Shown: in pieces, positions 16,925-26,402 of the stretch
Position numbering within the stretch: position 1 is the first letter of the stretch
How the letters are laid out: every line of letters begins with the position of its first letter
Source of the DNA: Actinomycetota bacterium
Lineage (GTDB): Bacteria > Actinomycetota > Actinomycetes > S36-B12 > UBA5976
NCBI GenBank assembly: GCA_947452765.1
Contig: CANGDR010000001.1
Coordinates: 258,657-322,656, forward strand
Direction: 5' to 3'
Length of the DNA: 64,000 nucleotides
Notes under the pieces: model-generated
Told to the model about the DNA's origin: nothing
The model's input: the letters and a program-made list of their open reading frames with translations, nothing else
The model's database searches: none
Translations under genes and position numbers: made by a program

Positions 16925-17833
16925 ATGACAAACCTGCATGTAGACGAACACTGGCCGCGGGCCGGACACTGGCTTTCGAGTGGATCAAGTGCTGAGCACA
17001 CCGGCATGACCGTAGTTGGTATCGGGGCGCACTTAACTTCGCTCACCCCTACTGGAGCCGACAAAACACCAGCGGCAATTCGTGAGGCTATGTATAAGTA
17101 CTCAACGTATTCCTGGGAACACGATTTAGATATTGCGTCAGTCTCGGTACGCGACGTTGGTGACATCCCTGATCCCGATTGGGAAGAAGGCGAAGCCCGG
17201 GTATTCGCAAAAATGGCAGAACTTCGTGGCAAACAAGATTTGTTAGTTGCTTTAGGCGGTGACAATGCGATTACTTACTCAGTAGGCAAAGGGCTCTGGG
17301 GTGACCAAATCGGTAAAGCCGGCCTCATCACTATTGATGCGCACCACGACATTCGCGAAGGCATCAGTAATGGTTCTCCAGTTCGGCGCCTAATAGCGGC
17401 CGGGCTGCAAGGCACTCACATCGCTCAAATTGGTATCAGTGATTATGCAAACTCTCCGGAATATGCAAAGCGAGCGAAAGAATACGGCATCACTGTTATC
17501 ACCCGGGGTGCAATGCGCACGAGGCCGCTGGAAGACATTATGGCTGAGGCAATTTATATTGCCGGTGCAAGTGGGGGACCGATCCATTACGATCTCGACG
17601 TTGATGTTTGCGACCGTGCGGTAACGCCAGCCTGCCCAGCAGCCACGCCTGGTGGGCTTTCGGCCGATGATGTCCGACATCTGACATTCCTAGCGACATC
17701 ACATTCCAACGTCACTAGCATGGACATAACTGAAATTGACGCCACGATTGACTCCAAGGACGAACGAACGATTCGACTTGGCGCATTGTGTGTATTAGAA
17801 GCTGCAGCTGGCGTAGCCAGTCGCTCGAACTAA
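16925..17833 (+). CDS. hutG: Arginase-family ureohydrolase, probable formimidoylglutamase
   Basis: 302 aa with the Mn-binding ureohydrolase fold. The metal motifs are GGDN at 111-114 (canonical GGDH, so the usual first His ligand is Asn114), DAHHD at 138-142, and DLDVDVCD at 223-230 containing Asp225 and Asp227. Position opposite hutU across a shared operator-like palindrome suggests the last hut step (formimidoylglutamate to glutamate plus formamide). The His-to-Asn change may alter metal binding or define this actinobacterial branch. Agmatinase or guanidinobutyrase activity linked to the downstream aldehyde dehydrogenase is the alternative. ATG at 16925 has GAAAGGG upstream. Confidence 0.65.
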   Translation: MTNLHVDEHWPRAGHWLSSGSSAEHTGMTVVGIGAHLTSLTPTGADKTPAAIREAMYKYSTYSWEHDLDIASVSVRDVGDIPDPDWEEGEARVFAKMAELRGKQDLLVALGGDNAITYSVGKGLWGDQIGKAGLITIDAHHDIREGISNGSPVRRLIAAGLQGTHIAQIGISDYANSPEYAKRAKEYGITVITRGAMRTRPLEDIMAEAIYIAGASGGPIHYDLDVDVCDRAVTPACPAATPGGLSADDVRHLTFLATSHSNVTSMDITEIDATIDSKDERTIRLGALCVLEAAAGVASRSN

Positions 17834-17842
17834 GGGAAGAAC

Positions 17843-19273
17843 ATGACAACGCTAAAGAACTTCATTAATGGCAAGTTCGTTGATCACGCCAGTAATGAAA
17901 CCATGTCATTTGAAAATCCAGCGATTGGTCAGGTCTATGGAACTGCCCCGCTTTCACGCGAAGCTGATGTTGATGCTGCGTTCAAGGCTGCAAGCAACGC
18001 TTTTGATGGTTGGAAGCGAACTGCGCCAGCCGATCGCTCTCTTGCGCTATTCCGCATCGCCGATGCAATGGAAGCCCGCGCTGACGAAATTATTGCTGCT
18101 GAAATCCAAAACACCGGTAAGCCACTTTGGTGGATGCGCGATGCTGAATTCCCACAATGCGTTGATCACACCCGGTTCCATGCCACTTTGGCTCGCAACT
18201 TGCCAGGTTGGTCCACAGGTGAGTACTTAACTGGTTATGACTCATCTGTTCGTCGCGAACCTGTTGGTGTTTGCGCTCAGGTTGCACCTTGGAACTACCC
18301 ACTTCTTATGGCCGTCTGGAAATTTGCGCCAGCACTTGCGATGGGTAACACTCTCGTTCTTAAGCCTTCCGATACAACACCTCACACCGCCGGCATCATG
18401 GCGGAAATTTTCGCTGAGCACTTACCACCAGGCGTGGCAAACATTATCTTCGGTGATCGCGACACTGGTCGCGCGATGGTTGCGCACAAGCGCCCTGACC
18501 TGATCTCAATCACCGGATCAGTTCGCGCAGGTATGGAAATCGCCGCGAACGCAGCTCCAGATTTGAAGCGAGTTCACTTAGAACTTGGTGGCAAAGCTCC
18601 AGTCATCGTTTATGACGATTGTGACCTGGAAAAGACCGTGCAGGGTGTTGCCGAGGCAAACCTTTACAACGCAGGTCAAGACTGCGCTGCTGGTACTCGC
18701 GTAATCGTGCAAGAAGGTATCGCTAAAGAATTCACTGCAGCCCTTGCCAGGAAGGTTGCTGAATTTAAATTCGGTGCACCTGACAATGATGATCACTTCT
18801 ATGGTTCATTAAATAGCCAGAATCAACTTGACCGCGTTCAAGGTTTTATCGATCGCCTTCCAAAGCATGCCGAAATTCTTACTGGCGGCAAGGCACAGCG
18901 CTTGAATGGTGGTTATTACTTCGAACCAACTTTGATTACTGGCCTAAAGCAAGATGACGAAATGATTCAGAACGAAGTATTCGCTTCGGTCCAGACGGTC
19001 CAGACCTTCAAAGACGAAGCCCAAGCAATTGAAATGGCAAATGATGTTGCTTACGGTTTGGCCGCTTCAATTTGGACTGAAAATCATGGTCGCGCGATTC
19101 GCACTTCACAGGATCTGGACTTTGGACAGGTTTGGATTAACTGCCACTTGGTTCAGGCTGCTGAAATGCCTAATGGTGGCTTCAAGCACTCCGGTCACGG
19201 TAACGACTTGTCGACCGAAGCCATTGAGGGCTACACCCGCGTAAAGCACGTAATGAGCTTGACCGGACGCTAA
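17843..19273 (+). CDS. Aldehyde dehydrogenase, 4-aminobutyraldehyde/betaine-aldehyde type
   Basis: NAD-dependent aldehyde dehydrogenase of 476 aa. Catalytic Cys281 is in NAGQDCAAGTR and general-base Glu247 in ELGGKAP. Aromatic-rich elements such as GKPLWWMRD and VAPWNYPLLMAVWK resemble gamma-aminobutyraldehyde dehydrogenases, which oxidise the product of putrescine deamination to GABA. The conserved EIFGPV motif is altered to EVFASV (378-383). It follows the ureohydrolase by 9 bases, consistent with a joint role in amine or guanidino-compound breakdown. Substrate remains inferred. Confidence 0.8.
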   Translation: MTTLKNFINGKFVDHASNETMSFENPAIGQVYGTAPLSREADVDAAFKAASNAFDGWKRTAPADRSLALFRIADAMEARADEIIAAEIQNTGKPLWWMRDAEFPQCVDHTRFHATLARNLPGWSTGEYLTGYDSSVRREPVGVCAQVAPWNYPLLMAVWKFAPALAMGNTLVLKPSDTTPHTAGIMAEIFAEHLPPGVANIIFGDRDTGRAMVAHKRPDLISITGSVRAGMEIAANAAPDLKRVHLELGGKAPVIVYDDCDLEKTVQGVAEANLYNAGQDCAAGTRVIVQEGIAKEFTAALARKVAEFKFGAPDNDDHFYGSLNSQNQLDRVQGFIDRLPKHAEILTGGKAQRLNGGYYFEPTLITGLKQDDEMIQNEVFASVQTVQTFKDEAQAIEMANDVAYGLAASIWTENHGRAIRTSQDLDFGQVWINCHLVQAAEMPNGGFKHSGHGNDLSTEAIEGYTRVKHVMSLTGR

Positions 19274-19285
19274 ATTCCGCACGGT

Positions 19286-19315
19286 AGGCTGGGGGACTTA
19301 AGAGTTTCCCAGCCT
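19286..19315. terminator. Hairpin between the aldehyde dehydrogenase and argF
   Basis: An 11-bp stem, AGGCTGGGGGA (19286-19296) with TTTCCCAGCCT (19305-19315), contains two G-T pairs and the 8-base loop CTTAAGAG. It lacks a T-run, so termination is possible but weak. It might instead act as an attenuator or mRNA-stability element. Confidence 0.45.
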
Positions 19316-19345
19316 TACCTATTACTAACCTTCCCCGGAGTAACC

Positions 19346-20344
19346 ATGGATCTGAAGAATCGCGATTTTCTAAAAGAAATCGACTTCACCAATGATGAGT
19401 TCCTGTACTTAATCGATCTTGCGATTGATCTGAAGGCACAAAAGAAGGAACGTCGCGAAATCCAGCACATGGTTGGTCGCAATATTGCGTTGATTTTTGA
19501 AAAGACATCCACTCGCACTCGGTGCGCATTCGAAGTTGCTGCATTCGATCAGGGTGCCCACACAACTTATCTAGATGGCTTGTCTTCCCAAGTAGGACAC
19601 AAAGAATCAATCGCAGATACTGCTCGAGTGCTATCTCGTTATTACGATGCCATTGAATATCGCGGCCAAACTCAAGCCCAAATTGAAGAGTTAGCTGAGT
19701 TTTCGGGAGTTCCGGTCTACAACGGATTGACCAACGAATGGCATCCAACTCAAATGTTGGCTGACTTCATGACCATGGTTGAACATTCTGGCAAACGCCC
19801 AAATGATATTTCGTTCACTTATGTCGGCGATGCTCGTTCAAACATGGGTAACTCACTTCTAGTAACTTCGGCACTCTTAGGCTCAGATATTCGAATTGCA
19901 TCGCCTAAGGCGTTATGGCCAGCGAAGGAAGTGCAAGAGATTGCGCAAGGCTTACTTGCTAAAAGTGGCGGCTCGATTCTGCTAACTGAAGATATGGACG
20001 AAGCACTTCCTGGTTCAGATTTCATTCACACTGATGTTTGGGTTTCCATGGGTGAGTCCGAAGAAGTTTGGAAAGAGCGTGTGGAATTGCTCGGCAGCTA
20101 CCAAGTAAATGATGTGGCACTCGCAAAGACCGGAAATGCGAATGCAAAATTTATGCATTGCTTACCTGGTTTCCATAATGAGCAAACTACGGTTGGGCGC
20201 GAAATCGCACATAAAACCGGAATGCATGACGGCCTTGAAGTCACACACGACGTATTTGAATCCGAAGCCAGCGTGGTATTTGATCAGGCTGAAAATCGAC
20301 TGCACACAATCAAGGCGATTATGGTCGCCACCATCGGAGATTAA
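19346..20344 (+). CDS. argF: Ornithine carbamoyltransferase
   Basis: Catalyses carbamoyl phosphate plus ornithine to citrulline, or the reverse in arginine catabolism. 332 aa. The carbamoyl-phosphate loop STRTRC is at 55-60, HPTQMLAD near 133-140 in the middle, and the ornithine-binding HCLPGFH at 271-277 (usually HCLPAFH). Length and the [14 protein letters not shown] segment resemble catabolic ArcB-type enzymes, and the neighbours here are catabolic rather than argBCDGH. The anabolic role cannot be excluded. ATG at 19346. The next gene begins immediately after the stop. Confidence 0.88.
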   Translation: MDLKNRDFLKEIDFTNDEFLYLIDLAIDLKAQKKERREIQHMVGRNIALIFEKTSTRTRCAFEVAAFDQGAHTTYLDGLSSQVGHKESIADTARVLSRYYDAIEYRGQTQAQIEELAEFSGVPVYNGLTNEWHPTQMLADFMTMVEHSGKRPNDISFTYVGDARSNMGNSLLVTSALLGSDIRIASPKALWPAKEVQEIAQGLLAKSGGSILLTEDMDEALPGSDFIHTDVWVSMGESEEVWKERVELLGSYQVNDVALAKTGNANAKFMHCLPGFHNEQTTVGREIAHKTGMHDGLEVTHDVFESEASVVFDQAENRLHTIKAIMVATIGD

Positions 20345-21415
20345 GTGAGCAAATTATTTTCCGAATTAACAGTCGGTGGAGTTACCTTCAAGAACCGTGC
20401 GTGGGTTAGTCCGATGTGTCAGTACTCGGCAGTCGAAGGCGTAATTCAAGATTGGCATGCCGTCCACTACGGAGCCTTCATCACAGGTGGTGCTGGCTTA
20501 GTCATGGTGGAAGCATCTGCAGTTCATCCTGCCGGTCGAATCACGCCTGCCGATTCTGGAATTTGGACCGATCAACAAGCCCAAGTCCTAGCTGAGATCC
20601 CACGCTTTGCACATCGCCAAGGCACAAAAGCTGGAATCCAGATCGCACATGCCGGACGTAAAGGATCCGCTAAAGCGCCCTGGGAAGGCGGTGCCCAAGT
20701 AACAGTTGCCGAAGGTGGCTGGGAATGCGTAGCACCATCAGCGATTGCCTTTGAAGGTTTCACCGCACCAACCGAACTTACCCTTGCCGACATTTCCCAA
20801 TTACGCGCTGATTTTGTTGCAGCCGCCGAGCGAGCCATCTCAGCGGATTTCGATGTGATTGAAATTCATGCGGCGCATGGCTATTTGTTACACGAATTTC
20901 TTTCGCCGATTTCAAATCAGCGAACTGATGAATATGGCGGATCGTTTGAAAATCGAATCAAGTTAGTTTGCCAAATTGCAAGCGAAGTCCGAATGGTCGT
21001 TCCACCTTCTCGCGCACTCTTTGTTCGGATTTCAGCAACCGACTGGATTGAAGGTGGCTGGGGGATAGATGATTCAGTTGCGCTTTCACGCGAACTTAAG
21101 GCTCGTGGCGTTGATTTAGTTGATTGTTCTTCTGGTGGAACTTCCACGGCCCAGAAGATTGAAATTGGCCCTGGCTATCAAGTGCAATTTGCTCGCCAGA
21201 TTCACCAGGAATCTGGAATCCTGACTAACGCCGTGGGCATGATTACAACGGGCGAACAAGCCGAAGCTATTTTGGAAGACGGCGAAGTTGCCGCAGTAAT
21301 GATTGGCCGATCCATGCTTGGAAATCCACGCTGGCCAATTCAAGCTGCAGCAGATCTAGGTGAAGAGATTCCTTGGCCAAATCAGTATGCGCGTGGCTTT
21401 ACGGCTCGCAGTTAA
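20345..21415 (+). CDS. NADH:flavin oxidoreductase, Old Yellow Enzyme family (YqjM-like)
   Basis: FMN-dependent ene-reductase of 356 aa. The redox-tuning Cys of the thermophilic-like OYE branch is in PMCQYS (about residues 23-28). The substrate/FMN histidine pair is in EIHAAHGYLLHEFLSP, and SNQRTDEYGGSFENR is the family signature. The physiological substrate is unknown. Start GTG at 20345 abuts the argF stop. The stop codon shares TTAA (21412-21415) with the convergent transporter. Confidence 0.88.
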   Translation: MSKLFSELTVGGVTFKNRAWVSPMCQYSAVEGVIQDWHAVHYGAFITGGAGLVMVEASAVHPAGRITPADSGIWTDQQAQVLAEIPRFAHRQGTKAGIQIAHAGRKGSAKAPWEGGAQVTVAEGGWECVAPSAIAFEGFTAPTELTLADISQLRADFVAAAERAISADFDVIEIHAAHGYLLHEFLSPISNQRTDEYGGSFENRIKLVCQIASEVRMVVPPSRALFVRISATDWIEGGWGIDDSVALSRELKARGVDLVDCSSGGTSTAQKIEIGPGYQVQFARQIHQESGILTNAVGMITTGEQAEAILEDGEVAAVMIGRSMLGNPRWPIQAAADLGEEIPWPNQYARGFTARS

Positions 21416-22299
21416 CTAACTTCGACATTTCGTCGCGTTGCCATAACTGATCCAATCAAAACCAACGGAAATCCAATCAAGATTCCAATTGTGATCGGCT
21501 CACTCAGAATGATGATGCCAAGGATAATTGCAACTGCTGGATTTATGTAAGTAATAACGGTTGTTCTGGTTGGGCCAACCTCATCGACTAACGCGAAAAG
21601 GGCCACGAATGCAATTGCCGAACATAACACTCCGAGTGCAATGACACTCAAGATCGCATTAGTTGTCACATGCGAAACGCCAGGTGCCCGCCACGAATCG
21701 CGAGCAACTTCGACAAGCACAATCGGCAGATAGATCAAGCCAGCGATAAACAGTGACCAGGCAATGACGCCGATACTCGAAACGTCACTAAGTAACTTGG
21801 TGATAATAATTGGGCCAAGGGCATACCCAGATGCAGCCAGAAAACAAAGCAAGATTGCCCAGTAGTTACTTGCGCTAACATCAAACCCAACGAGCATGCC
21901 AACGCCAATGAAACCTACGAACAGTCCAACAATACGTCGCACATCCCAGTCTGAGTCCAGTCCTAGCTGTCGCGAAATGACGGCATTGAGAAGTGGGACA
22001 GCAGCAATCAGCAGTCCGGTGAGTGAACTAGAGATTTGCTTCTCTGCGAAACCAAGCGAGCCAAACGGAATGCACATCTCGATAACTGCAAAAGCTAGGA
22101 TGCCTTTCCAATGGGTCCTTAGCGTGCGAGCTTGTCCTTGATGTATCGCAATCGGGAGTAGTAGCGCGGTAGCAATCAGCACTCGACAAAAAACCACAAC
22201 GGCAGGAGATAGGTCGGTGACTGCAATTCGAATAAACAGGTAAGGCGTGCCCCATATGATTCCTAGCGCGACAAATAGGATCCAACCGCGCTTAGACAC
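21412..22299 (-). CDS. EamA/DMT-family transporter
   Basis: About 295 aa with ten hydrophobic helices in two EamA domains ([20 protein letters not shown] in the first, [20 protein letters not shown] in the second). Substrate unknown. A start at GTG 22299 is preferred over an ATG at 22374: the longer form would overlap leuS and adds no helix. TAGAAT stands 7 bases upstream of the GTG, suggesting a leaderless message. It is divergent from leuS. Confidence 0.75.
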   Translation of the reverse strand: MSKRGWILFVALGIIWGTPYLFIRIAVTDLSPAVVVFCRVLIATALLLPIAIHQGQARTLRTHWKGILAFAVIEMCIPFGSLGFAEKQISSSLTGLLIAAVPLLNAVISRQLGLDSDWDVRRIVGLFVGFIGVGMLVGFDVSASNYWAILLCFLAASGYALGPIIITKLLSDVSSIGVIAWSLFIAGLIYLPIVLVEVARDSWRAPGVSHVTTNAILSVIALGVLCSAIAFVALFALVDEVGPTRTTVITYINPAVAIILGIIILSEPITIGILIGFPLVLIGSVMATRRNVEVS

Positions 22300-22345
22300 A
22301 ATGCCGATTCTAGACTCTGGCAGTTTCCCAGTATTCTTAGGGATC

Positions 22346-24823
22346 ATGAGCGAGCAGGCCATTCCAGATCCCAATTTCTATGACGTTCACGCGGTCCAGG
22401 AAAAATGGCTGCCAGTTTGGGATGAATTAGCCCCATTTCGCTCGGGTCGCCCTGAAGATGTGCGCCCAACCAAATACGTTCTGGACATGTTCCCTTACCC
22501 ATCGGGTGACTTACATATGGGACATGCTGAGGCCTACGCACTTGGCGATGTAATCGCGCGCTACTGGGTGCACAAGGGTTTCAACGTCATGCATCCAATT
22601 GGCTGGGATGCATTTGGATTACCTGCTGAAAACGCGGCAATCAAGCGAAACGAAAGTCCACAGATTTGGACTTATGAAAATATTGCAATCCAAAAAGCCT
22701 CCATGCGTCGATATGCCTGCTCATTTGACTGGGATCGCGTATTAAATACCTGTGACCCGGAGTACTACCAGTGGAACCAATGGTTCTTCTTGCAGATGTA
22801 CAACCGTGGCCTGGCTTACCGCAAGAACTCGAATGTTAATTGGTGTCCTTCCTGCCAGACCGTATTGGCCAACGAACAAGTCGTCGGCGGCGAATGTGAA
22901 CGCTGCGACTCTGTTGTAACAAAAAAGAAATTGAATCAGTGGTATTTCAAGATCACTGACTATGCAGATCGCTTACTTGATGACATGAAAGAACTTGAAG
23001 GCGAATGGCCCGAAAAAGTTCTGCTCATGCAGCGCAATTGGATTGGTCGATCCCAAGGCGCGGAAGTGTCCTTTGAAATTGAAGGACGCAACGAGCCCGT
23101 AGTTGTTTACACCACACGGCCCGATACATTATTTGGCGCAACGTTTTTCGTAGTTGCAGTTGATTCTGAACTTGCCTCCGAACTTGCAGCTGGAACTGAA
23201 AGTGAAGCAGCCTTTAAAACGTACTTAGAAGGCGTTAAGGCAACAAGTGAAATGGATCGGTTAGCAACTGATCGGCCAAAGACTGGCGTATTTCTAAATC
23301 GCTACGCCATTAATCCTGTGAATGGCGAGCGGTTACAAATTTGGGCTAGTGATTATGTATTGGCTGATTACGGTACCGGCGCAATTATGGCCGTTCCAGC
23401 TCACGATCAGCGCGACTTAGATTTTGCTAAAACTTTTGATTTGCCCGTGCGAGTTGTAGTCCAATCAGATACTGATCCAACTGTTACCGGTGAAGCAACG
23501 GCGGATGATGGACCACACATTAATTCGGGAAATCTTGATGGTCTTGGCAAAACTGAAGCAATCACGCAAATAATTTCTGAATTGAGCAGTAAGGGACTGG
23601 GTAAACCGGCAACTAACTATCGTTTGCGGGATTGGTTAATCTCTCGCCAACGTTTCTGGGGAACTCCAATTCCGATCATTCACTGTCCTTCTTGTGGGGA
23701 GGTTCCAGTTCCGATTGAGCAACTTCCCGTGCGTCTCCCAGATGCTGCCGGCCTGGATCTATCCCCAAAGGGAACCTCACCACTAGGTGCGGCTGATGAT
23801 TGGGCAAATGTGCCTTGTCCAAAGTGCGCCGGTCCGGCTCGTCGTGATGCTGACACCATGGACACCTTCGTAGATTCATCTTGGTACTACATGAGGTACT
23901 TAAATCCACAATTAGATACAGCTCCATTTGATCCAGCCGAAGCCAAGAAGTGGCTCCCGGTTGACCAATACGTTGGTGGCGTTACACATGCGATTCTGCA
24001 TCTGCTTTACAGTCGATTTTTTACCAAAGTCATGTATGACATGGGCATGGTGGACTTTGTGGAACCTTTCAAGCGCCTGCTAAACCAAGGCATGGTCCAG
24101 ATGGATGGCTCGGCAATGAGTAAGAGTCGTGGCAACTTGGTAAAGCTAAGCGATGAACTATCCGAACATGGCGTGGATGCCATCAGGTTGGCTTTGGTTT
24201 TCTCTGGACCACCTGAAGATGATGTTGACTGGGCAGACGTTTCGCCGAGTGGCGCTAAAAAGTTCTTGGCCCGGGCTTATCGACTAGCAGGCGACGTCTC
24301 AAGTAAGCCCGGCGCTGATGTAGCAACTGGCGACTTAAGTTTGCGTAAGGCAACGCATAAAGCGTTAAACGATACCCAGCTTGCGGTTGAAACTTACCGA
24401 TTCAACGTTGCAGTTGCTCGAACGATGGAATTGGTAAACGTAACTCGCAAAGCGATTGACTCTGGTTGTGGACCAGCAGATCCGGCAGTTCGCGAAGCAA
24501 CTGAAGCCGTAGCAATTATGCTTTCCCTAGTTTCGCCGTACACAGCAGAAGAAATGTGGGATCGACTTGGCCACAAGCCATCAGTTGCGTTAGCACCTTG
24601 GCCAGAAGTGGATCCGAAATTGCTAGTTGAGGATGAAGTTCAATGTGTAGTGCAAGTTAACGGCAAGATCAAGGAACGTTTGAGTATTTCGCCAAACATA
24701 ACTGAAGCGGAACTTCGCGAACTTGCCATGAGCCAGGCCTCAGTAGTGGCTGCGATTGCTGGACAGAACATAAAAGTTGTTGTGGTGCGTCCACCAAAAC
24801 TGGTCAACATAGTTCTGGCTTAG
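22346..24823 (+). CDS. leuS: Leucyl-tRNA synthetase
   Basis: Class Ia aminoacyl-tRNA synthetase, 825 aa from ATG 22346. The HIGH-type motif HMGH is at 57-60 after PYPSGDL. An editing CP1 domain contains [14 protein letters not shown]. Zinc-type CPSCQ..CERC and a [10 protein letters not shown] segment are present. The KMSKS loop is AMSKSRGN, with Ala in the first position. TATTCT at 22332-22337, 8 bases before the ATG, is a probable -10 for a near-leaderless transcript. Confidence 0.97.
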   Translation: MSEQAIPDPNFYDVHAVQEKWLPVWDELAPFRSGRPEDVRPTKYVLDMFPYPSGDLHMGHAEAYALGDVIARYWVHKGFNVMHPIGWDAFGLPAENAAIKRNESPQIWTYENIAIQKASMRRYACSFDWDRVLNTCDPEYYQWNQWFFLQMYNRGLAYRKNSNVNWCPSCQTVLANEQVVGGECERCDSVVTKKKLNQWYFKITDYADRLLDDMKELEGEWPEKVLLMQRNWIGRSQGAEVSFEIEGRNEPVVVYTTRPDTLFGATFFVVAVDSELASELAAGTESEAAFKTYLEGVKATSEMDRLATDRPKTGVFLNRYAINPVNGERLQIWASDYVLADYGTGAIMAVPAHDQRDLDFAKTFDLPVRVVVQSDTDPTVTGEATADDGPHINSGNLDGLGKTEAITQIISELSSKGLGKPATNYRLRDWLISRQRFWGTPIPIIHCPSCGEVPVPIEQLPVRLPDAAGLDLSPKGTSPLGAADDWANVPCPKCAGPARRDADTMDTFVDSSWYYMRYLNPQLDTAPFDPAEAKKWLPVDQYVGGVTHAILHLLYSRFFTKVMYDMGMVDFVEPFKRLLNQGMVQMDGSAMSKSRGNLVKLSDELSEHGVDAIRLALVFSGPPEDDVDWADVSPSGAKKFLARAYRLAGDVSSKPGADVATGDLSLRKATHKALNDTQLAVETYRFNVAVARTMELVNVTRKAIDSGCGPADPAVREATEAVAIMLSLVSPYTAEEMWDRLGHKPSVALAPWPEVDPKLLVEDEVQCVVQVNGKIKERLSISPNITEAELRELAMSQASVVAAIAGQNIKVVVVRPPKLVNIVLA

Positions 24824-24825
24824 CA

Positions 24826-25662
24826 GTGTCAGTCGGGATCGTCACGGACTCAACGGCATACCTGCCAGAATCTGTTGCGCAACGACTAGGCATCGAAGTA
24901 GTTCCAGTTCAGGTAATAAGTGGTGGCATGGCCTTTGACGAGGTTGGCGGAATTTCAGTAGACGAAGTCTCGGCAGCCCTGCGCGCCAACAAGCAAGTAA
25001 CCACTTCGCGGCCATCGCCTGAGAGATTTATTGAGACTTACCAAAAATTACAGGCTGCGGGATGTGATTCGATTGTCAGCACACATTTATCAAGCGGCCT
25101 CTCGGGAACTTATGAATCAGCGCTACTAGCGAGCAAACGAATGAATATCGAAGTACAAGTCATTGACTCCTATGCAATAGCCATGATGCTTGGTTTTGCT
25201 GTCGAAAGTGGAGCAGCGGTCGCCCAAGCAGGTGGATCTATTGCAGATGTCGTGACAACTATTAAGAGACGCTGCGCTGCCGGTTCGATAACTTTCTATG
25301 TCGACTCATTGGAGTTCCTAGAGCGTGGTGGTCGAATTTCTCCCCTGAAATCAAGAGTTGGATCTGCGCTGTCAGTTAAGCCGCTTTTGCATATGACCAA
25401 TGGCAAAGTTGAACAGAAAGAATTGGTGCGCACGAGCGCCAAAGCACTCGAGCGTCTCGTTGAAATCGCAAGTTCAGCGGCTCGAATCCCATCAGATATT
25501 GCAGTGCATCACGTAGCTGCTGAAATCCGAGCCAACCAAGTAGCCCAAGAACTGTGTGAGATTTTGGGAATTCCAGAGATAACAGTCACTCAAGCTGGCG
25601 CAGTCGTTGGAGCGCATGTCGGCCCTGGGGCAATTGCTGTTGTAGTTAGTCCACAGGTCTAA
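24826..25662 (+). CDS. DegV-family fatty-acid-binding protein
   Basis: 278 aa. The N-terminal GIVTDSTAYLP, TSRPSPERF (about 63-71) and SSGLSGTYESA (about 88-98) are DegV signatures that line the fatty-acid head-group pocket. In firmicutes such FakB proteins present fatty acids to a FakA kinase; no fakA is seen here, so the partner is unknown. GTG start at 24826, 2 bases after the leuS stop, suggests co-transcription with leuS. Confidence 0.88.
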   Translation: MSVGIVTDSTAYLPESVAQRLGIEVVPVQVISGGMAFDEVGGISVDEVSAALRANKQVTTSRPSPERFIETYQKLQAAGCDSIVSTHLSSGLSGTYESALLASKRMNIEVQVIDSYAIAMMLGFAVESGAAVAQAGGSIADVVTTIKRRCAAGSITFYVDSLEFLERGGRISPLKSRVGSALSVKPLLHMTNGKVEQKELVRTSAKALERLVEIASSAARIPSDIAVHHVAAEIRANQVAQELCEILGIPEITVTQAGAVVGAHVGPGAIAVVVSPQV

Positions 25663-25721
25663 CTTTTAAACAGTGCCTCACAAGTTGAGAAAAAGTGTCG
25701 TTTGGTTTCTAACCTCATCGG

Positions 25722-26402
25722 ATGCGCGCGTTTCAAAATACTCGAATCATAACTACAAACGTTGCTCAAGACCGACTGCGATCTATCATCGGGGAGCGAA
25801 CCAGAAATGTAGCAACTGAGATGCCGAATCCGGTGCTATTTGAACCGCCACCCAGTGCCCTGGCACCAATTGCAAAAATGCTTGCAGGTGCGGTAGCAGT
25901 CATCGCTATCTTCATATGGCTAAATCGGCCGCAAAACATTTCACCACCGACGGTTGTTGCTTCTGGCATGCCGATTAGCTCGAGTGCGACAAATCAACCA
26001 ACTCCAACTGGAAAAATAGTTGTAGATGTTGAAGGAAATGTCGTGCAGCCAGGTCTCCAGACTTTGCCAGCAAGCAGCAGGGTCGCTGATGCCATTACAG
26101 CGGCAGGAGGATTAAGCGGACCTGATTCAGCCGGATCAATAAATCTGGCACAACGAATTACCGATGGCGAATTAATCATGGTTGGCGCGACCTCGGCAAC
26201 GCCAAAGGAGACCAAAATAAATTTGAATACGGCCACCGCTACCGAACTTGATTCATTGCCTGGGGTTGGACCAGTCATGGCTGGACGGATTGTTGCGTGG
26301 CGAGATACCCATCAGCAGTTCCATGCAATTGAAGAGTTGCAAGAGGTGCCAGGGATAGGTCCAAAGGTTTTCGAAAACCTAAAAGACCTTGTTCGCATAT
26401 AG
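25722..26402 (+). CDS. comEA: Competence protein ComEA
   Basis: Periplasmic DNA receptor anchored by one membrane helix (about residues 52-66). Next comes a Ser/Thr/Pro linker, an SLBB domain (about 99-155, beginning GKIVVDVEGNVVQPG), then a C-terminal helix-hairpin-helix DNA-binding region (NTATATELDSLPGVGPVMA and PGIGPKVFENL). ATG at 25722 follows TAACCT (25710-25715) by 6 bases, pointing to a leaderless transcript. An upstream N-terminal region of about 50 aa lies before the helix. It is followed directly by comEC. Confidence 0.9.
   Translation: MRAFQNTRIITTNVAQDRLRSIIGERTRNVATEMPNPVLFEPPPSALAPIAKMLAGAVAVIAIFIWLNRPQNISPPTVVASGMPISSSATNQPTPTGKIVVDVEGNVVQPGLQTLPASSRVADAITAAGGLSGPDSAGSINLAQRITDGELIMVGATSATPKETKINLNTATATELDSLPGVGPVMAGRIVAWRDTHQQFHAIEELQEVPGIGPKVFENLKDLVRI

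Noticed and set aside
22300-22374. 25-residue N-terminal extension of the DMT transporter
   Set aside because: Would overlap leuS and its promoter, and adds no membrane segment; the GTG at 22299 fits better.
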